A stretch of DNA of 64,000 nt from Rossellomorea arthrocnemi (GCF_904424705.1 NZ_CAJGBF010000003.1:248001-312000); one strand, 5' to 3'; counted from the stretch's first letter, positions 26,388 to 35,695 are shown. Translations and numbers: made by a program. Notes: generated from the sequence alone by a model not told the origin.

Positions 26388-28298
26388 GTGGGAAAGAGGT
26401 ATTTTACGATTGGGATGGCTGGACATATCGATCATGGAAAAACGACTCTCACAAAGGCTCTTACGTCTGTTGATACGGATCGTCTTAAAGAGGAAAAGGA
26501 GCGTGGCATCTCAATCGAACCCGGGTACGCCCCTTTGTATCAGAATGAGTATCTGGAAATATCCGTAGTGGACGTCCCCGGACATGAGCGTTTCATCAGA
26601 CAGATGATCGCAGGTGTGGCAGGAATTGACCTGGTTGTTCTGGTTGTTGCCGCTGATGAAGGTGTGATGCCGCAAACCAGGGAGCATCTTGATATTCTGT
26701 CCCTTCTGGGAATAAACAAAGGCATGATCGTCTTGACAAAAATTTCAAAAGTCGATGAAGATTTAAGAGAGCTTGCTATTGAAGAGGTCATCGATGAAAT
26801 GAAGTATACCGTTTTTGAAGGCTCTCCGATTCTGTTAGCAGATAGTTTAACGGGTGAAGGAGTGGATGAACTTAAAGAAACGATAATATCCCTCTTAAAT
26901 GAGATGCCTTCAAGGGATAGTTCCGGTGAATTGCGACTTCCTGTCGATCAGGTATTTACAATAAAGGGGCAGGGAGCCGTGGTGAGAGGAACGATTTATG
27001 AAGGAAGTCTTGAGACGGGAGAGGAACTGACAGTCCTTCCACAAGGAATACATACGAAAGCGAAACAAATTCAGATCCATCATCATAAGTCTGAAAAGGG
27101 ATACGCTGGTCAAAGGGCTGCTGTCAATCTATCAGGAGTGGATTATAAGGAGCTTAAACGGGGAAATGTACTTGTCAGTTCTCATCATCTTATTTTAACG
27201 AACACCGTAGACGTTTGTCTCAAAGTATTAAGTTCTGTCCACTATGATCTTAAGCAGAGAATGTCGGTCACTGTTCATGCAGGGACTTCTGAGGTCATGG
27301 GGAAGCTTGTATTTTTTGACCGAAATAAAGTGCAGGTTGATACTAATACAGGCACTATTCTTTGTCAGCTTCGCCTTGATGAATCCATCATGGTTAAACG
27401 GGGAGACCGGTTCATTGTAAGGAGACCCACTCCAGTTGAAACCATCGGTGGTGGATGGATCATCCAACCCAATGGAGGTAAATACCGGTTTGGAGAAAAA
27501 ACGATTGACTTTCTTCGGACTGAAATGGAGGGAACGCCTGGGGAACGGGTACTTAGAGTACTCGATCGATATAAATCTGTAGATAGAGACTTTTTATTGA
27601 AAGAAGTATCCCTTCAAGGGGAAAGGTTAAGTAAATTACTCGAGGAAGCGGAATGGATCAAGATTTCCGATTCCACGATCACTCATCATAAGATTGTTAA
27701 AGAATGTCAAAACAGGATCGAACAAGTCCTCTCCAAATTTCATAAGGAAAACCCCTTATTGAAGGGAATCAATCGCGCAGAATTAAAGCAGCACTTGAGT
27801 GAGTATCCTACAGGTCTGGTGGATTATGTGTTGACACTAGCGAAGTTGGGGCAAGAAAAAGGACTTATTCATTTAGAGGGATTCTCTCCCCGCTTACCAC
27901 CTGAATGGGAGAAGCGGTGTACGCAGCTTCTCTCTTTCCTGGAAAGTGATGGAACACAGGTGAAAGACATGGAAGAGTATTTTAAGCAGGTGGGGATACC
28001 CGGGAAATGGTATTCGGATTTTTATCATTTTTTTGTGCAAGAGAAGAAGATCGTCCCTTTGGATGATCGGAAAGCTTATTCAATCCAGGTTTTTTACGAC
28101 TTAATATTACGGTTGAAAAAGGGAACAGATGAAGTATTTCATGTGGGAGAAGCTAAAGAAGTATTGGGCTTATCCAGAAAATATATGATCCCGTTTTTAG
28201 AAAAGCTTGATAAGGAAGAATTGACGGTTCGTATAGATGGGAAACGTAAGTGGATTGGCTCTGTAGATCAAGGTTTGACAAGGAAGTTTGAAATATAA
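26388..28298 (+). CDS. selB: Selenocysteine-specific elongation factor SelB
   Basis: A 636-residue translational GTPase. G1 is GHIDHGKTTL (about 12-21), the switch region has KEEKERGISIEPGYAPL, which is the SelB form of the EF-Tu effector loop, G3 is DVPGHERF (about 64) and G4 is TKISKVD. Domains II/III continue to about 350 and winged-helix repeats fill the C-terminus (RVLDRYKSVDRDFLLKE and later), which bind the SECIS hairpin. SelB delivers Sec-tRNA to UGA codons. GTG start with a weak GGTGGGA site. selA and selD are not in the window, but tRNA-Sec is. Confidence 0.95.
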   Translation: MGKRYFTIGMAGHIDHGKTTLTKALTSVDTDRLKEEKERGISIEPGYAPLYQNEYLEISVVDVPGHERFIRQMIAGVAGIDLVVLVVAADEGVMPQTREHLDILSLLGINKGMIVLTKISKVDEDLRELAIEEVIDEMKYTVFEGSPILLADSLTGEGVDELKETIISLLNEMPSRDSSGELRLPVDQVFTIKGQGAVVRGTIYEGSLETGEELTVLPQGIHTKAKQIQIHHHKSEKGYAGQRAAVNLSGVDYKELKRGNVLVSSHHLILTNTVDVCLKVLSSVHYDLKQRMSVTVHAGTSEVMGKLVFFDRNKVQVDTNTGTILCQLRLDESIMVKRGDRFIVRRPTPVETIGGGWIIQPNGGKYRFGEKTIDFLRTEMEGTPGERVLRVLDRYKSVDRDFLLKEVSLQGERLSKLLEEAEWIKISDSTITHHKIVKECQNRIEQVLSKFHKENPLLKGINRAELKQHLSEYPTGLVDYVLTLAKLGQEKGLIHLEGFSPRLPPEWEKRCTQLLSFLESDGTQVKDMEEYFKQVGIPGKWYSDFYHFFVQEKKIVPLDDRKAYSIQVFYDLILRLKKGTDEVFHVGEAKEVLGLSRKYMIPFLEKLDKEELTVRIDGKRKWIGSVDQGLTRKFEI

Positions 28299-28363
28299 AT
28301 GTATCATGATAATAAAATGAATTTGTTGCTAAAAAGTCTATAACACAGAGGAAAGGATCGGAA

Positions 28364-28918
28364 ATGATGAAAGAATTATGGAGCGCATTTGGTTGGGTTC
28401 TTCCCATTATTATCATAGTGACGGTTACCCTTTTCTTTGCGATCTCCTTTTGGAAGAAAAAAAGAGGGAAAGGGAGATGGGTGAATTTACTTCCTGTATT
28501 ATTTACATGTATTTCAATTGGAGGCATCTGTTTGATCACCTTAACTCCTTTTGACAACGTGTCCGAGGGGTCCGTGAATTTCGATCCTTTTTCCAATCTT
28601 AAGTTAAATTTGATTTATCGCAATCATTTGGATGTACCGATCCGGAATCTCCTGGCCAATATATTATTGTTTATTCCTTTCACCTTTTTTCTCGCCTGGT
28701 GGATGAGACATTCGAAACAACTGATTTTAATGGTTACTTTTATAGGAGGGATGTTTTCCTTTGGGATTGAGTTCGCCCAATATTATCTCCCCTTGGGAAG
28801 AGCAACGGATATCGATGACTGGATCATGAATACAATAGGTGCCTATATTGGAGGTGCGCTTTTCGTCATAGTTCGTTATATCTATAAATTTTTAAAAATG
28901 AACAAGGTTTTAAGATGA
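28364..28918 (+). CDS. VanZ-like membrane protein
   Basis: A 184-residue protein with a VanZ-like domain: several helices, the LITLTPFDNVSEGSVNFDPFSNL loop, the conserved RNLLANILLFIPFTFFLAWW segment and the GRATDIDDWIMNTIGAYIGG motif typical of VanZ. Family members occur widely in Firmicutes; in enterococci VanZ gives low-level teicoplanin resistance, but chromosomal homologues have no clear function. GAAAGGATC lies before ATG 28364. A terminator follows at once. Confidence 0.88.
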   Translation: MMKELWSAFGWVLPIIIIVTVTLFFAISFWKKKRGKGRWVNLLPVLFTCISIGGICLITLTPFDNVSEGSVNFDPFSNLKLNLIYRNHLDVPIRNLLANILLFIPFTFFLAWWMRHSKQLILMVTFIGGMFSFGIEFAQYYLPLGRATDIDDWIMNTIGAYIGGALFVIVRYIYKFLKMNKVLR

Positions 28919-28948
28919 AAGCGTCGACATATTGTTGACGCTTTTTTG
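28918..28948 (+). terminator. Terminator after the VanZ-like gene
   Basis: AAAGCGTCGAC pairs with GTTGACGCTTT (one G-T pair) around ATATT and is followed by Ts. Confidence 0.85.
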
Positions 28949-29057
28949 AATTCGACTGACCTGTTGCTCCCTGGAGTCTTCTATTTATTTTTACGTGTAT
29001 GTATAGTCCTTCTCCTTAGACAAAAGCTATCATTAGGGCTGACGGGAGGGAGTTCTC

Positions 29058-30272
29058 ATGTTGAAAAAAGGAATGAAAGGGATTGCGGTAACGCTTGCGT
29101 TCTTAGTAGTAATGTTCCTCATCATGAATTGGGATGTAAGGCAAGGTGTGAAACATTATACAAGTACTCATCCAATGACAGAAACTCTTTCAAGCAGCGC
29201 TTCAATTGATATTTTCAATACAGGTAAAAGTTTTTATGCATCATTTTTTCAAGATATTGAAAATGCGAAAAATCACGTATGGATTCATTTTTTTATCATT
29301 CGGGATGATGATATCTCTAATGAGTTCTTTGATTTATTGATTGAAAAAGCTAAAAATGGTGTTGATGTTCGATTATCTGTAGATTTTCTTGGTTCGGATA
29401 TTCATAAAAATACAATCAAGAAAATGGAAAATAGCGGAGTGAAGTTCGTGAACAGCAGACCGATTTCCTGGAATAATGTTTTCTATTCCCTCCATCATCG
29501 GAACCATCGCAGGCTAATCTCTATAGATGAAGAAATTGCCTATATTGGAGGGTTCAATATGGGTAAGGAATATCTGGGAAAAGATCCTGAGCTTGGTTAC
29601 TGGAGGGATTACCATATACGCTTGGCAGGACAGGCAGGAACAGAAATATATAAACAGTTCAAGCGCGATTGGATTGAGGACGGTGGAGAAAGTATAAAGA
29701 GTGTTCCCTTCCCATACATGTCAAATGGAAAAAATGAGGGGGATATTCACTTCGTCTTTTCCACTGGTCATTCTCTGGTTGGTAGAACCATTGATTGGAT
29801 CACTGGAGCAAAAGAAAGCGTGACTATCACGACTCCCTATTTCATACCAAACAAAAAACTTATCACCGCATTGAAAAAGGCAGTGAAGAGAGGTGTCAAG
29901 GTGAATATCCTTGTACCTGATCACACCGATGCATGGTTCACCAAACCTCCAAGCTATCGGATAGAAAAAAGCCTCATAAAAGAAGGGGTGAATTTTTATC
30001 TGTATCAAAAAGGATTTTTTCATGGGAAAGTCATGGTTATTGATCATGAATGGGCCGATGTAGGCACAGCAAACTGGGATCCACGCAGTTTCCGCTTAAA
30101 TGACGAAAGCAACTGTATCATTCGGAATAAAGCAGCGGCCAGGCAATTGGAATCCCTTATCGAAAAAGATATAAGGGATAGTGAAAAGCTGACGAAAAAA
30201 ACTTTTAGTGAGTTACCGGTCTGGGAAAGGTTATTACAAAAAACACCTGCGTGGTTATATAATTATTTTTAA
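29058..30272 (+). CDS. Cardiolipin synthase-like phospholipase D family protein
   Basis: A 404-residue protein with one N-terminal membrane helix (about 7-24) and two PLD motifs: HHRNHRRLISIDEEIAYIGG (about 150) and FHGKVMVIDHEWADVGTANWD (about 323). Both HKD-type active sites are present (the first as H-x-N...L, the second as HGK...D). Cardiolipin synthases join two phosphatidylglycerols; B. subtilis has ClsA, YwiE and YwjE, and a short single-helix form like this resembles YwjE. RBS GGGAGGGAG. Stands alone. Confidence 0.87.
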   Translation: MLKKGMKGIAVTLAFLVVMFLIMNWDVRQGVKHYTSTHPMTETLSSSASIDIFNTGKSFYASFFQDIENAKNHVWIHFFIIRDDDISNEFFDLLIEKAKNGVDVRLSVDFLGSDIHKNTIKKMENSGVKFVNSRPISWNNVFYSLHHRNHRRLISIDEEIAYIGGFNMGKEYLGKDPELGYWRDYHIRLAGQAGTEIYKQFKRDWIEDGGESIKSVPFPYMSNGKNEGDIHFVFSTGHSLVGRTIDWITGAKESVTITTPYFIPNKKLITALKKAVKRGVKVNILVPDHTDAWFTKPPSYRIEKSLIKEGVNFYLYQKGFFHGKVMVIDHEWADVGTANWDPRSFRLNDESNCIIRNKAAARQLESLIEKDIRDSEKLTKKTFSELPVWERLLQKTPAWLYNYF

Positions 30273-30383
30273 TATCCATTTTGTATGGTCACGAATTAAA
30301 TAATTTTTGTTGAATAAGAAAATATGGTAAAGTGTTCTCATATAGTAAAGATACACACATCTTACTTAAGAAAGGGATTGTCC

Positions 30384-30563
30384 ATGAGCGAGCTCTTGTT
30401 TATAGCTTTGTTTGTTCTTTCGTTAATGGCATTTACGTTTTTTAACGTGTCGAAGAAGAAACATGTTTCAAAGTATCACAGATCGGTAGCAGTCACAATT
30501 GTGATCTTCTCTGTGATTGGCATGATGTTGACGGTCCTCTTTTACCTTCCGAACGCGTCTTAG
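30384..30563 (+). CDS. Small two-helix membrane protein, unknown
   Basis: A 59-residue protein (MSELLFIALFVLSLMAFTFF and YHRSVAVTIVIFSVIGMMLT helices separated by a basic SKKKHVSK loop). ATG 30384 is preferred to an upstream in-frame ATG because AAGAAAGGGA precedes it by 8 bases. Family not recognised. Followed by a weak hairpin with T run around 30588-30625. Confidence 0.6.
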   Translation: MSELLFIALFVLSLMAFTFFNVSKKKHVSKYHRSVAVTIVIFSVIGMMLTVLFYLPNAS

Positions 30564-30816
30564 AAAATACGGATAATAACTTGAAAGTAAAAGGCACAAG
30601 AGGGAGGACTCAAGTGTCTTTTTTTATGTCTATAAAATGATGTATAAGCGTTCTAAAGCTGGTCGGGTATAACCATTCACACCCATATCACTAATAGTAT
30701 TGGACACATAACAGGCGTAAATTTGATATTAGGGCTGTCTTTAATCAAGTCAATAGAAAGTTCAAAATTTTCATCAAAGAATATAATCGTTCGAACGGCA
30801 ATAAAGGAGAATATAG

Positions 30817-31473
30817 ATGAAAGCTGCAATGATTTTTGACATGAATGGTACGTTGTTTCAAACAAATCGTATACTAGGAGCATCAATTCAACAGACCTTC
30901 CAAAAACTTAGAGATGAAGAAATGTGGGAGGGGGAGCCCCCTCTAGAATCATATAGAGAAAAGAAGGGTCACCCCCTTTCAGTTGGGTGGGAGAGCCATT
31001 TGTCCCATCATCCCATACATGTACAAGGTAAAATGAATGACGCATTTCAGGATATTCTTATCCAAAATATCTTGAGCGGAATGGGGGCCCTTTATCCTAA
31101 TGCTGAAGTATTATTATCCTACTTGGACGATAGGGGATTTCCAATCTTTGTGGCAAGTAACGGATACCCTCATTATTTACAAACGATTATGGAATATTAC
31201 TCGTTGGATCGATGGATCTCTTCCTGCTATAGTATTCAGGATATTGGATCTGAAGATAAAGGTGAGTTAATTCGGAGAGTGAAGGAGGATCATAATCTCA
31301 CTCACGGGGTTGTGATAGGGGATAGTAGGTCTGACTTCAAAGGGGCAGAGAAGAACCACTTTCTTTCTATCGGCTGTGCATTTGATTTTTCACAGGAAAA
31401 AGAAATGCTTGAAGCCGACATCGTCGTCAGTGATTTGATGGAGATTAGAGATTATTTGGAGAAAGTTAAATGA
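30817..31473 (+). CDS. HAD-superfamily hydrolase with a DxN active-site variant
   Basis: A 218-residue HAD protein. Motif I reads IFDMNGTLF: Asp8 is the nucleophile, but the usual second aspartate is Asn10. Motif II is VASNGYP (about 108), motif III the lysine in SEDKGELI (about 148) and motif IV VIGDSRSDFKGA (about 167). A helical cap spans about 18-85. The second Asp normally protonates the leaving group in phosphatases, so its loss could mean a changed activity. RBS AAAGGAG. It lies 23 bases before a Nudix gene, probably co-transcribed; substrate unknown. Confidence 0.85.
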   Translation: MKAAMIFDMNGTLFQTNRILGASIQQTFQKLRDEEMWEGEPPLESYREKKGHPLSVGWESHLSHHPIHVQGKMNDAFQDILIQNILSGMGALYPNAEVLLSYLDDRGFPIFVASNGYPHYLQTIMEYYSLDRWISSCYSIQDIGSEDKGELIRRVKEDHNLTHGVVIGDSRSDFKGAEKNHFLSIGCAFDFSQEKEMLEADIVVSDLMEIRDYLEKVK

Positions 31474-31496
31474 AATGATAAAGAAGGAGGGATTCC

Positions 31497-32135
31497 GTGG
31501 AGCAAGAAAAATTGACCGTTTTGAATGAATCAGGGGATAGGATTGGGGTTGCAAGCCGTTCAGAGGTCCATGAAAAGGGGTATTGGCACGAGACCTTTCA
31601 CTGCTGGTTTGCCCATTATGATGAGAGCAGGAAGGGTTCCTTTATCTATTTTCAATTAAGAAGTGACAATAAAAAGGATTATCCAAGTCTTTTGGATATT
31701 ACAGCCGCAGGACACCTCTTGTCTGATGAGAAGATTGAAGATGGTGTAAGGGAAGTACATGAAGAGTTAGGGATCATCGTCGGATTTGAGGAATTGCACT
31801 CTCTGGGAATAGTGAAAGGGGAACTTTTCCAAGAAGGGATGGTAGACAGGGAGCATACAAATGTATTTCTCTATTCAAATCCAATATTATTTGAAGAATT
31901 TCAGCTTCAGCAGGATGAAGTCGCAGGGATCTTTCGTTCAAGCCTGGAAGATTTCAAATCACTTATTCAACAAGTTACAACGGAAATTGATATCGAGGGA
32001 TTTATTGTAGGTAAAGATGGGGATAAAGCCTATACCGGGCAAAAGGTGGGTTACCATCATTTCGTCCCACATGCAAGGGCCTACCTTTTAGAAATAATTG
32101 AACGCCTAGAACAGCAGCTAACTTTAAAAAAGTAA
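31497..32135 (+). CDS. Nudix hydrolase
   Basis: A 212-residue Nudix-fold protein. The Nudix box is visible as GHLLSDEKIEDGVREVHEEL followed by GI (about 69-90), fitting G-x5-E-x7-RE-x2-EE-x-G. The N-terminal LNESGDRIGVASRSEVHEKGYWHETFHCW segment resembles the IDI-like Nudix group that cleaves diphosphate-linked substrates. GTG start with AAGGAGGGA. It follows the HAD gene by 23 bases; both may act in nucleotide or isoprenoid phosphate clean-up, which is inference. Confidence 0.88.
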   Translation: MEQEKLTVLNESGDRIGVASRSEVHEKGYWHETFHCWFAHYDESRKGSFIYFQLRSDNKKDYPSLLDITAAGHLLSDEKIEDGVREVHEELGIIVGFEELHSLGIVKGELFQEGMVDREHTNVFLYSNPILFEEFQLQQDEVAGIFRSSLEDFKSLIQQVTTEIDIEGFIVGKDGDKAYTGQKVGYHHFVPHARAYLLEIIERLEQQLTLKK

Positions 32136-32224
32136 TGCATCTTTCCCATAGTCATGAAAGATAATGAAGGCTATTATAATATCTGATACATACATAACTG
32201 ATATAAGAGAGTAGGAGGACACAT

Positions 32225-32851
32225 TTGAACGGCACAGCGCATATGGCAATAGGAGCAGGAACGGGATTTATTGTAGCGAACTCATTTGGATCGGGGCCAG
32301 GTATAACGGCCACACTTGTAGCAATAGGCGGGGTATCAGGGCTCATACCTGATTTGGATATTGACGGAAAACTTAGTAACAAAGTTACTTTTTCACCCAA
32401 AATGATCAGAGCAGTGGCACAAATCATTGGTTGTTTAATGATGGTTTACAGCTACCTTGAAGGAAGTGGGAAAGAACAATGGCTTGGGATTGGATATGGT
32501 GCAGGAATGATGATTCTTGCAAGTTTCATTACCCAGAGAAGAATGCTGATGATTACGGGCATCGGTGTGACAGCATGCGGGTGGCAGTTGAATGAAACAT
32601 GGTTATGGTTGTTGGGTATTTTTATTCTCATTGCCTCATTCGTATCACATCGCAGTTATACCCACTCTGTTCTTGGAATCATTTATTATGGCATAATGGC
32701 TCAGTATCTGGAGTCATCTTTGATGATTGACGGGGTATTTGAAGCATGTGTGATCGGGTATGTGAGTCATCTGATCGCAGATATGAAAATCCTCCCTTTT
32801 AATAAGCGAGGAATAAAGCTTTTCCTTCCCCTTTCATCCAAAGAAATTTAA
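32225..32851 (+). CDS. YdjM-like (DUF457) membrane-bound metal-dependent hydrolase
   Basis: A 208-residue membrane protein. The N-terminal NGTAHMAIGAGTGFI and PDLDIDGK segments, and later SHRSYTHSVLGIIYYG and YVSHLIADM, give the histidine and aspartate pattern of the YdjM/DUF457 family, whose members are predicted membrane-bound hydrolases. Four or five helices are present. TTG start with TAGGAGGAC at good spacing. Followed after about 20 bases by the trpS promoter. Function unknown. Confidence 0.8.
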   Translation: MNGTAHMAIGAGTGFIVANSFGSGPGITATLVAIGGVSGLIPDLDIDGKLSNKVTFSPKMIRAVAQIIGCLMMVYSYLEGSGKEQWLGIGYGAGMMILASFITQRRMLMITGIGVTACGWQLNETWLWLLGIFILIASFVSHRSYTHSVLGIIYYGIMAQYLESSLMIDGVFEACVIGYVSHLIADMKILPFNKRGIKLFLPLSSKEI

Positions 32852-32868
32852 AATGTGTTCACACCCAC

Positions 32869-32897
32869 TTGACCATTATTTCCCGATACTTTAAAAT
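32869..32897 (+). promoter_or_regulatory. Sigma-A promoter of the trpS T-box transcript
   Basis: TTGACC (32869-32874), a 17-base spacer and TAAAAT (32892-32897) place the transcript start just before the T-box. Confidence 0.75.
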
Positions 32898-32914
32898 AAT
32901 GGAAATACATTAAA

Positions 32915-33179
32915 TAGTTAATTGCGATGAGGAAGAAGAGTAGGCGAAAGGAACACTTCAGAGAGCTGATGGTTGGTGGAAATCAGTGTGAGGAAATCGT
33001 CGAATGGGCTTTTGAGCATCCAAACCGAAATGAAGTAGGTATGGCGGAGATCTCACCGATAAAAGAGAGCGATGTATCGAAGGGGATTTCTGTACAGATG
33101 AGTGCGTTTACTAAATGTAAGCGAATGAAGGTGGCACCACGGGTTTCCCGTCCTTTTTGAGGACGAGAAGCCTTTTTTG
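32915..33179 (+). promoter_or_regulatory. Tryptophan T-box riboswitch of trpS
   Basis: The leader contains stem I elements with AGAGAG and GGTTGGTGGAAATCAGTGTG, a probable specifier UGG at 33005-33007 (GAATGGGC), and the T-box core AGGTGGCACCACG at 33129-33141. The terminator is GGTTTCCCGTCCT pairing with AGGACGAGAAGCC plus T run (33142-33179). Uncharged tRNA-Trp binding would favour the antiterminator and trpS transcription. The specifier assignment is inferred from position and the gene downstream. Confidence 0.9.
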
Positions 33180-33212
33180 TGTTTTATTTATATTTGAACG
33201 GAGGGGATTGTA

Positions 33213-34211
33213 ATGAACAAACAAGTCTTGACAGGTATTAAACCAACTGGACGGATTCATTTAGGGAATTATATTGGCGCAATCAAACCGGCATTACAAC
33301 TGGCAGAGAAACAATCCTGCGACACCGCATATTTTGTTGCGGATTATCATGGTTTAACGAAGATACATGATAAACAAGAAATGAAAGAATTATCTTATGG
33401 AGTAGCAGCAGCTTGGTTGGCATTAGGTTTGAATCCTGATCGAGCGATCTTTTACCGCCAATCTGATGTTCCTGAAATCTTTGAATTAAGCTGGATCCTC
33501 GCTTGCTATGCACCGAAAGGATTAATGAACCGGGCCCATGCATATAAATCATTGGTCGAAGAAAATAAAGAAAGCGGCAAAGAAGTTGATGCTGGAGTCA
33601 ATATGGGTTTATTCACATATCCAATTTTAATGGCAGCTGATATCCTCCTATTTCAAACCGAGATAGTCCCTGTCGGAAAAGATCAGATACAACACGTTGA
33701 AATTGCCCGAGACATAGCTGAAAACTTTAACAAACAATATGGAGAAATATTTGTCATCCCTGAATATGTCATTCAAGAAGAAACAGCAGTTCTCCCGGGA
33801 CTGGACGGACGTAAAATGAGTAAAAGCTATAACAACACCATTCCATTATTTGAAGAACCAAAGAAGCTTCAAAAATTAATTAATAAAATCAAAACAGATT
33901 CTTCACCCCCTGAGGAGCCTAAGGATCCTGACTCCTCCGTCATTTTTGCGCTATATAAAGAATTTGCAACTTCCGGTCAAATTAAAGAAATGAGAAGGAG
34001 ATTCCAAGCAGGAATAGGCTGGGGAGAAGCGAAAAAAGAGCTATTTCAAGTAATGAATTCTTTTGTCGAAGAACCGCGTAACAGATACAACGAATTAATG
34101 AGTAATCCTGAAGATATTGATTTTATTTTAGATAAAGGAGCTGAAAGAGCAAGAAATAAAATCCTCCCTTTTATGAGGGAAATTAAAGAAAATATCGGAT
34201 TGTATCATTGA
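33213..34211 (+). CDS. trpS: Tryptophanyl-tRNA synthetase
   Basis: A 332-residue class I synthetase that charges tRNA-Trp. The HIGH-equivalent is PTGRIHLGNYIGA (about 11-23), the tryptophan-binding AADILLFQ and PVGKDQIQHVEIARD follow, and KMSKS is present as GRKMSKSYNN (about 199). GGAGGGGA precedes the ATG. Control by the upstream T-box is standard for trpS of bacilli. Length is normal; a shared terminator with adh follows. Confidence 0.97.
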   Translation: MNKQVLTGIKPTGRIHLGNYIGAIKPALQLAEKQSCDTAYFVADYHGLTKIHDKQEMKELSYGVAAAWLALGLNPDRAIFYRQSDVPEIFELSWILACYAPKGLMNRAHAYKSLVEENKESGKEVDAGVNMGLFTYPILMAADILLFQTEIVPVGKDQIQHVEIARDIAENFNKQYGEIFVIPEYVIQEETAVLPGLDGRKMSKSYNNTIPLFEEPKKLQKLINKIKTDSSPPEEPKDPDSSVIFALYKEFATSGQIKEMRRRFQAGIGWGEAKKELFQVMNSFVEEPRNRYNELMSNPEDIDFILDKGAERARNKILPFMREIKENIGLYH

Positions 34212-34250
34212 TGTAACATTTTTATACGAGAGGCATACTGGTGAAAAATG

Positions 34251-34287
34251 AAAAAGGCCGCATTTTGGACTGAATGCGGCTTTTTTC
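34251..34287. terminator. Bidirectional terminator between trpS and the alcohol dehydrogenase
   Basis: AAAAAGGCCGCATT pairs with AATGCGGCTTTTTT, with A run and T run on either side, between two convergent genes. Confidence 0.88.
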
Positions 34288-35421
34288 CTATGGTTTAAGA
34301 ATGACTTTTATATTTCCATCCGATTTTTTATCGAAAATATCATACCCTTTTGCCGCATCTTCTAATGATAACGTGTGGGTGATGATATCAGTCGGGTCGA
34401 ATTCGTTTTCTTCGATCATATCATATAATTTTGGCATCAAATGAATTACTGGAGCCTGTCCCATTTTAAGGGATACATTCCGGCTAAAGAAGTCCCCTAA
34501 AGGAAATCGATTTGCTTCTGTTGCATAGACCCCGGTCAGTTGCACAGTCCCAAACTTACGAACTGATTCTGATGCAGTCTTAATTGGACTGATTGTCCCA
34601 AACTGATTATCAAAGTCTGAACCGAATGATTCATTTGGTTGAACTGTTCCATCCATTCCCACACAGTCTATAACGACATCAGCTCCACCTTTTGTATTTT
34701 CATGCAAAAGAGAGCCAATATCGGTATGGTTTTGAAAGTTGTATATTTCTGTCTGATTGGTCCGTTTCGCATGGGCAAGCCTATGGTCGACCTGATCAAC
34801 AGCGATGACTCTTTCGGCACCTTTCAATTTAGCGAATTTTTGTGCCATTAAACCGATTGGTCCGCTTCCCAATACTATGACCGTATCGCCTGCTTTGACG
34901 CCACTGTGCTCTACACTCCAGTAAGCGGTGGGTATTACATCAGAAAGAAACAGTACACTTTCATCTTCCAATTGACTTGAATCAGGCACTTTAAACGATG
35001 TGAAGTCTGCATATGGCACGCGTAGATATTCTGCTTGCCCCCCAGGATACCCACCATTCATTTTGGTGAACCCGAAAAGTCCACCAACCTCTCCATGTGG
35101 ATTGGATTCATCACATTGACTTTCCATTTGATTTTCACAGAAAAAGCATTTTCCACACCCAATGTTAAAGGGGACAACGATACGGTCCCCCTTTTTAAGT
35201 GTCTTCACTTCCGTTCCGACCTCTTCCACTATACCCATTGGTTCATGTCCTACAACGTAATCTTTTTCGGGTTCGATTCCACCTTTGTACAGATGTAGAT
35301 CTGAACCGCAAATTCCGCTTGCTGTAATCCTTACAATCGCATCCGTATTCATTTGAATGGAAGGATTTTCTACTTCTTTAACGACCATTTTTTCTTTTCC
35401 CTGAAACGTAACACCCTTCAA
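34288..35421 (-). CDS. Zinc-dependent alcohol dehydrogenase (AdhB/formaldehyde dehydrogenase-like)
   Basis: A 377-residue medium-chain dehydrogenase. The catalytic zinc region is GICGSDLH and GHEPMG, the structural zinc lobe has cysteines in GCGKCFFCENQMESQC, and the cofactor fold has VLGSGPIGLMAQ (about 190). The KGGADVVIDCVGMDGT and long insertion resemble glutathione-independent formaldehyde dehydrogenase-like enzymes. The start is taken as TTG 35421 (protein MKGVTFQGKEKMV), as AGGAGTG lies 7 bases before it; a GTG at 35430 would overlap that site. It is monocistronic. Substrate not certain. Confidence 0.87.
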   Translation of the reverse strand: MKGVTFQGKEKMVVKEVENPSIQMNTDAIVRITASGICGSDLHLYKGGIEPEKDYVVGHEPMGIVEEVGTEVKTLKKGDRIVVPFNIGCGKCFFCENQMESQCDESNPHGEVGGLFGFTKMNGGYPGGQAEYLRVPYADFTSFKVPDSSQLEDESVLFLSDVIPTAYWSVEHSGVKAGDTVIVLGSGPIGLMAQKFAKLKGAERVIAVDQVDHRLAHAKRTNQTEIYNFQNHTDIGSLLHENTKGGADVVIDCVGMDGTVQPNESFGSDFDNQFGTISPIKTASESVRKFGTVQLTGVYATEANRFPLGDFFSRNVSLKMGQAPVIHLMPKLYDMIEENEFDPTDIITHTLSLEDAAKGYDIFDKKSDGNIKVILKP

Positions 35422-35668
35422 TCTTATCACTCCTATATTTTTTGTAAGATTCTTCTATGTGTTTAGACGCTAAATGCGTGAACTAAACATAAAAGGTGGC
35501 CAATTTAGAAAGAGGAATGAAGTCATTCGGGGTTCCGGTAAAGGTGTACCTTGATTGAAAAGGATTCCACCCTTTAAGTAGTGGAATAAACTGCCATATT
35601 AGATGAAAACCAGTAAGAAGATCATTCCCTTTAATATAAAAATTTTATTTAAAAATTCTTACTTTTCA

Positions 35669-35695
35669 TTGACAGTTTCTTCTGTTTGTTATAAG
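35669..35695 (+). promoter_or_regulatory. Probable sigma-A promoter of the methionine operon
   Basis: TTGACA (35669-35674) is followed by TATAAG (35690-35695) with a short 15-base spacer, about 35 bases before the S-box. The -35 is perfect; the -10 assignment is less sure. Confidence 0.5.

Noticed and set aside
28946-29209. 87-codon frame before the cardiolipin synthase gene
   Set aside because: Overlaps the real gene out of frame, lacks a ribosome site and reads through its N-terminal helix region.
32927-33160. 77-codon frame upstream of trpS
   Set aside because: Lies entirely within the T-box leader; the sequence is explained by the riboswitch structure.
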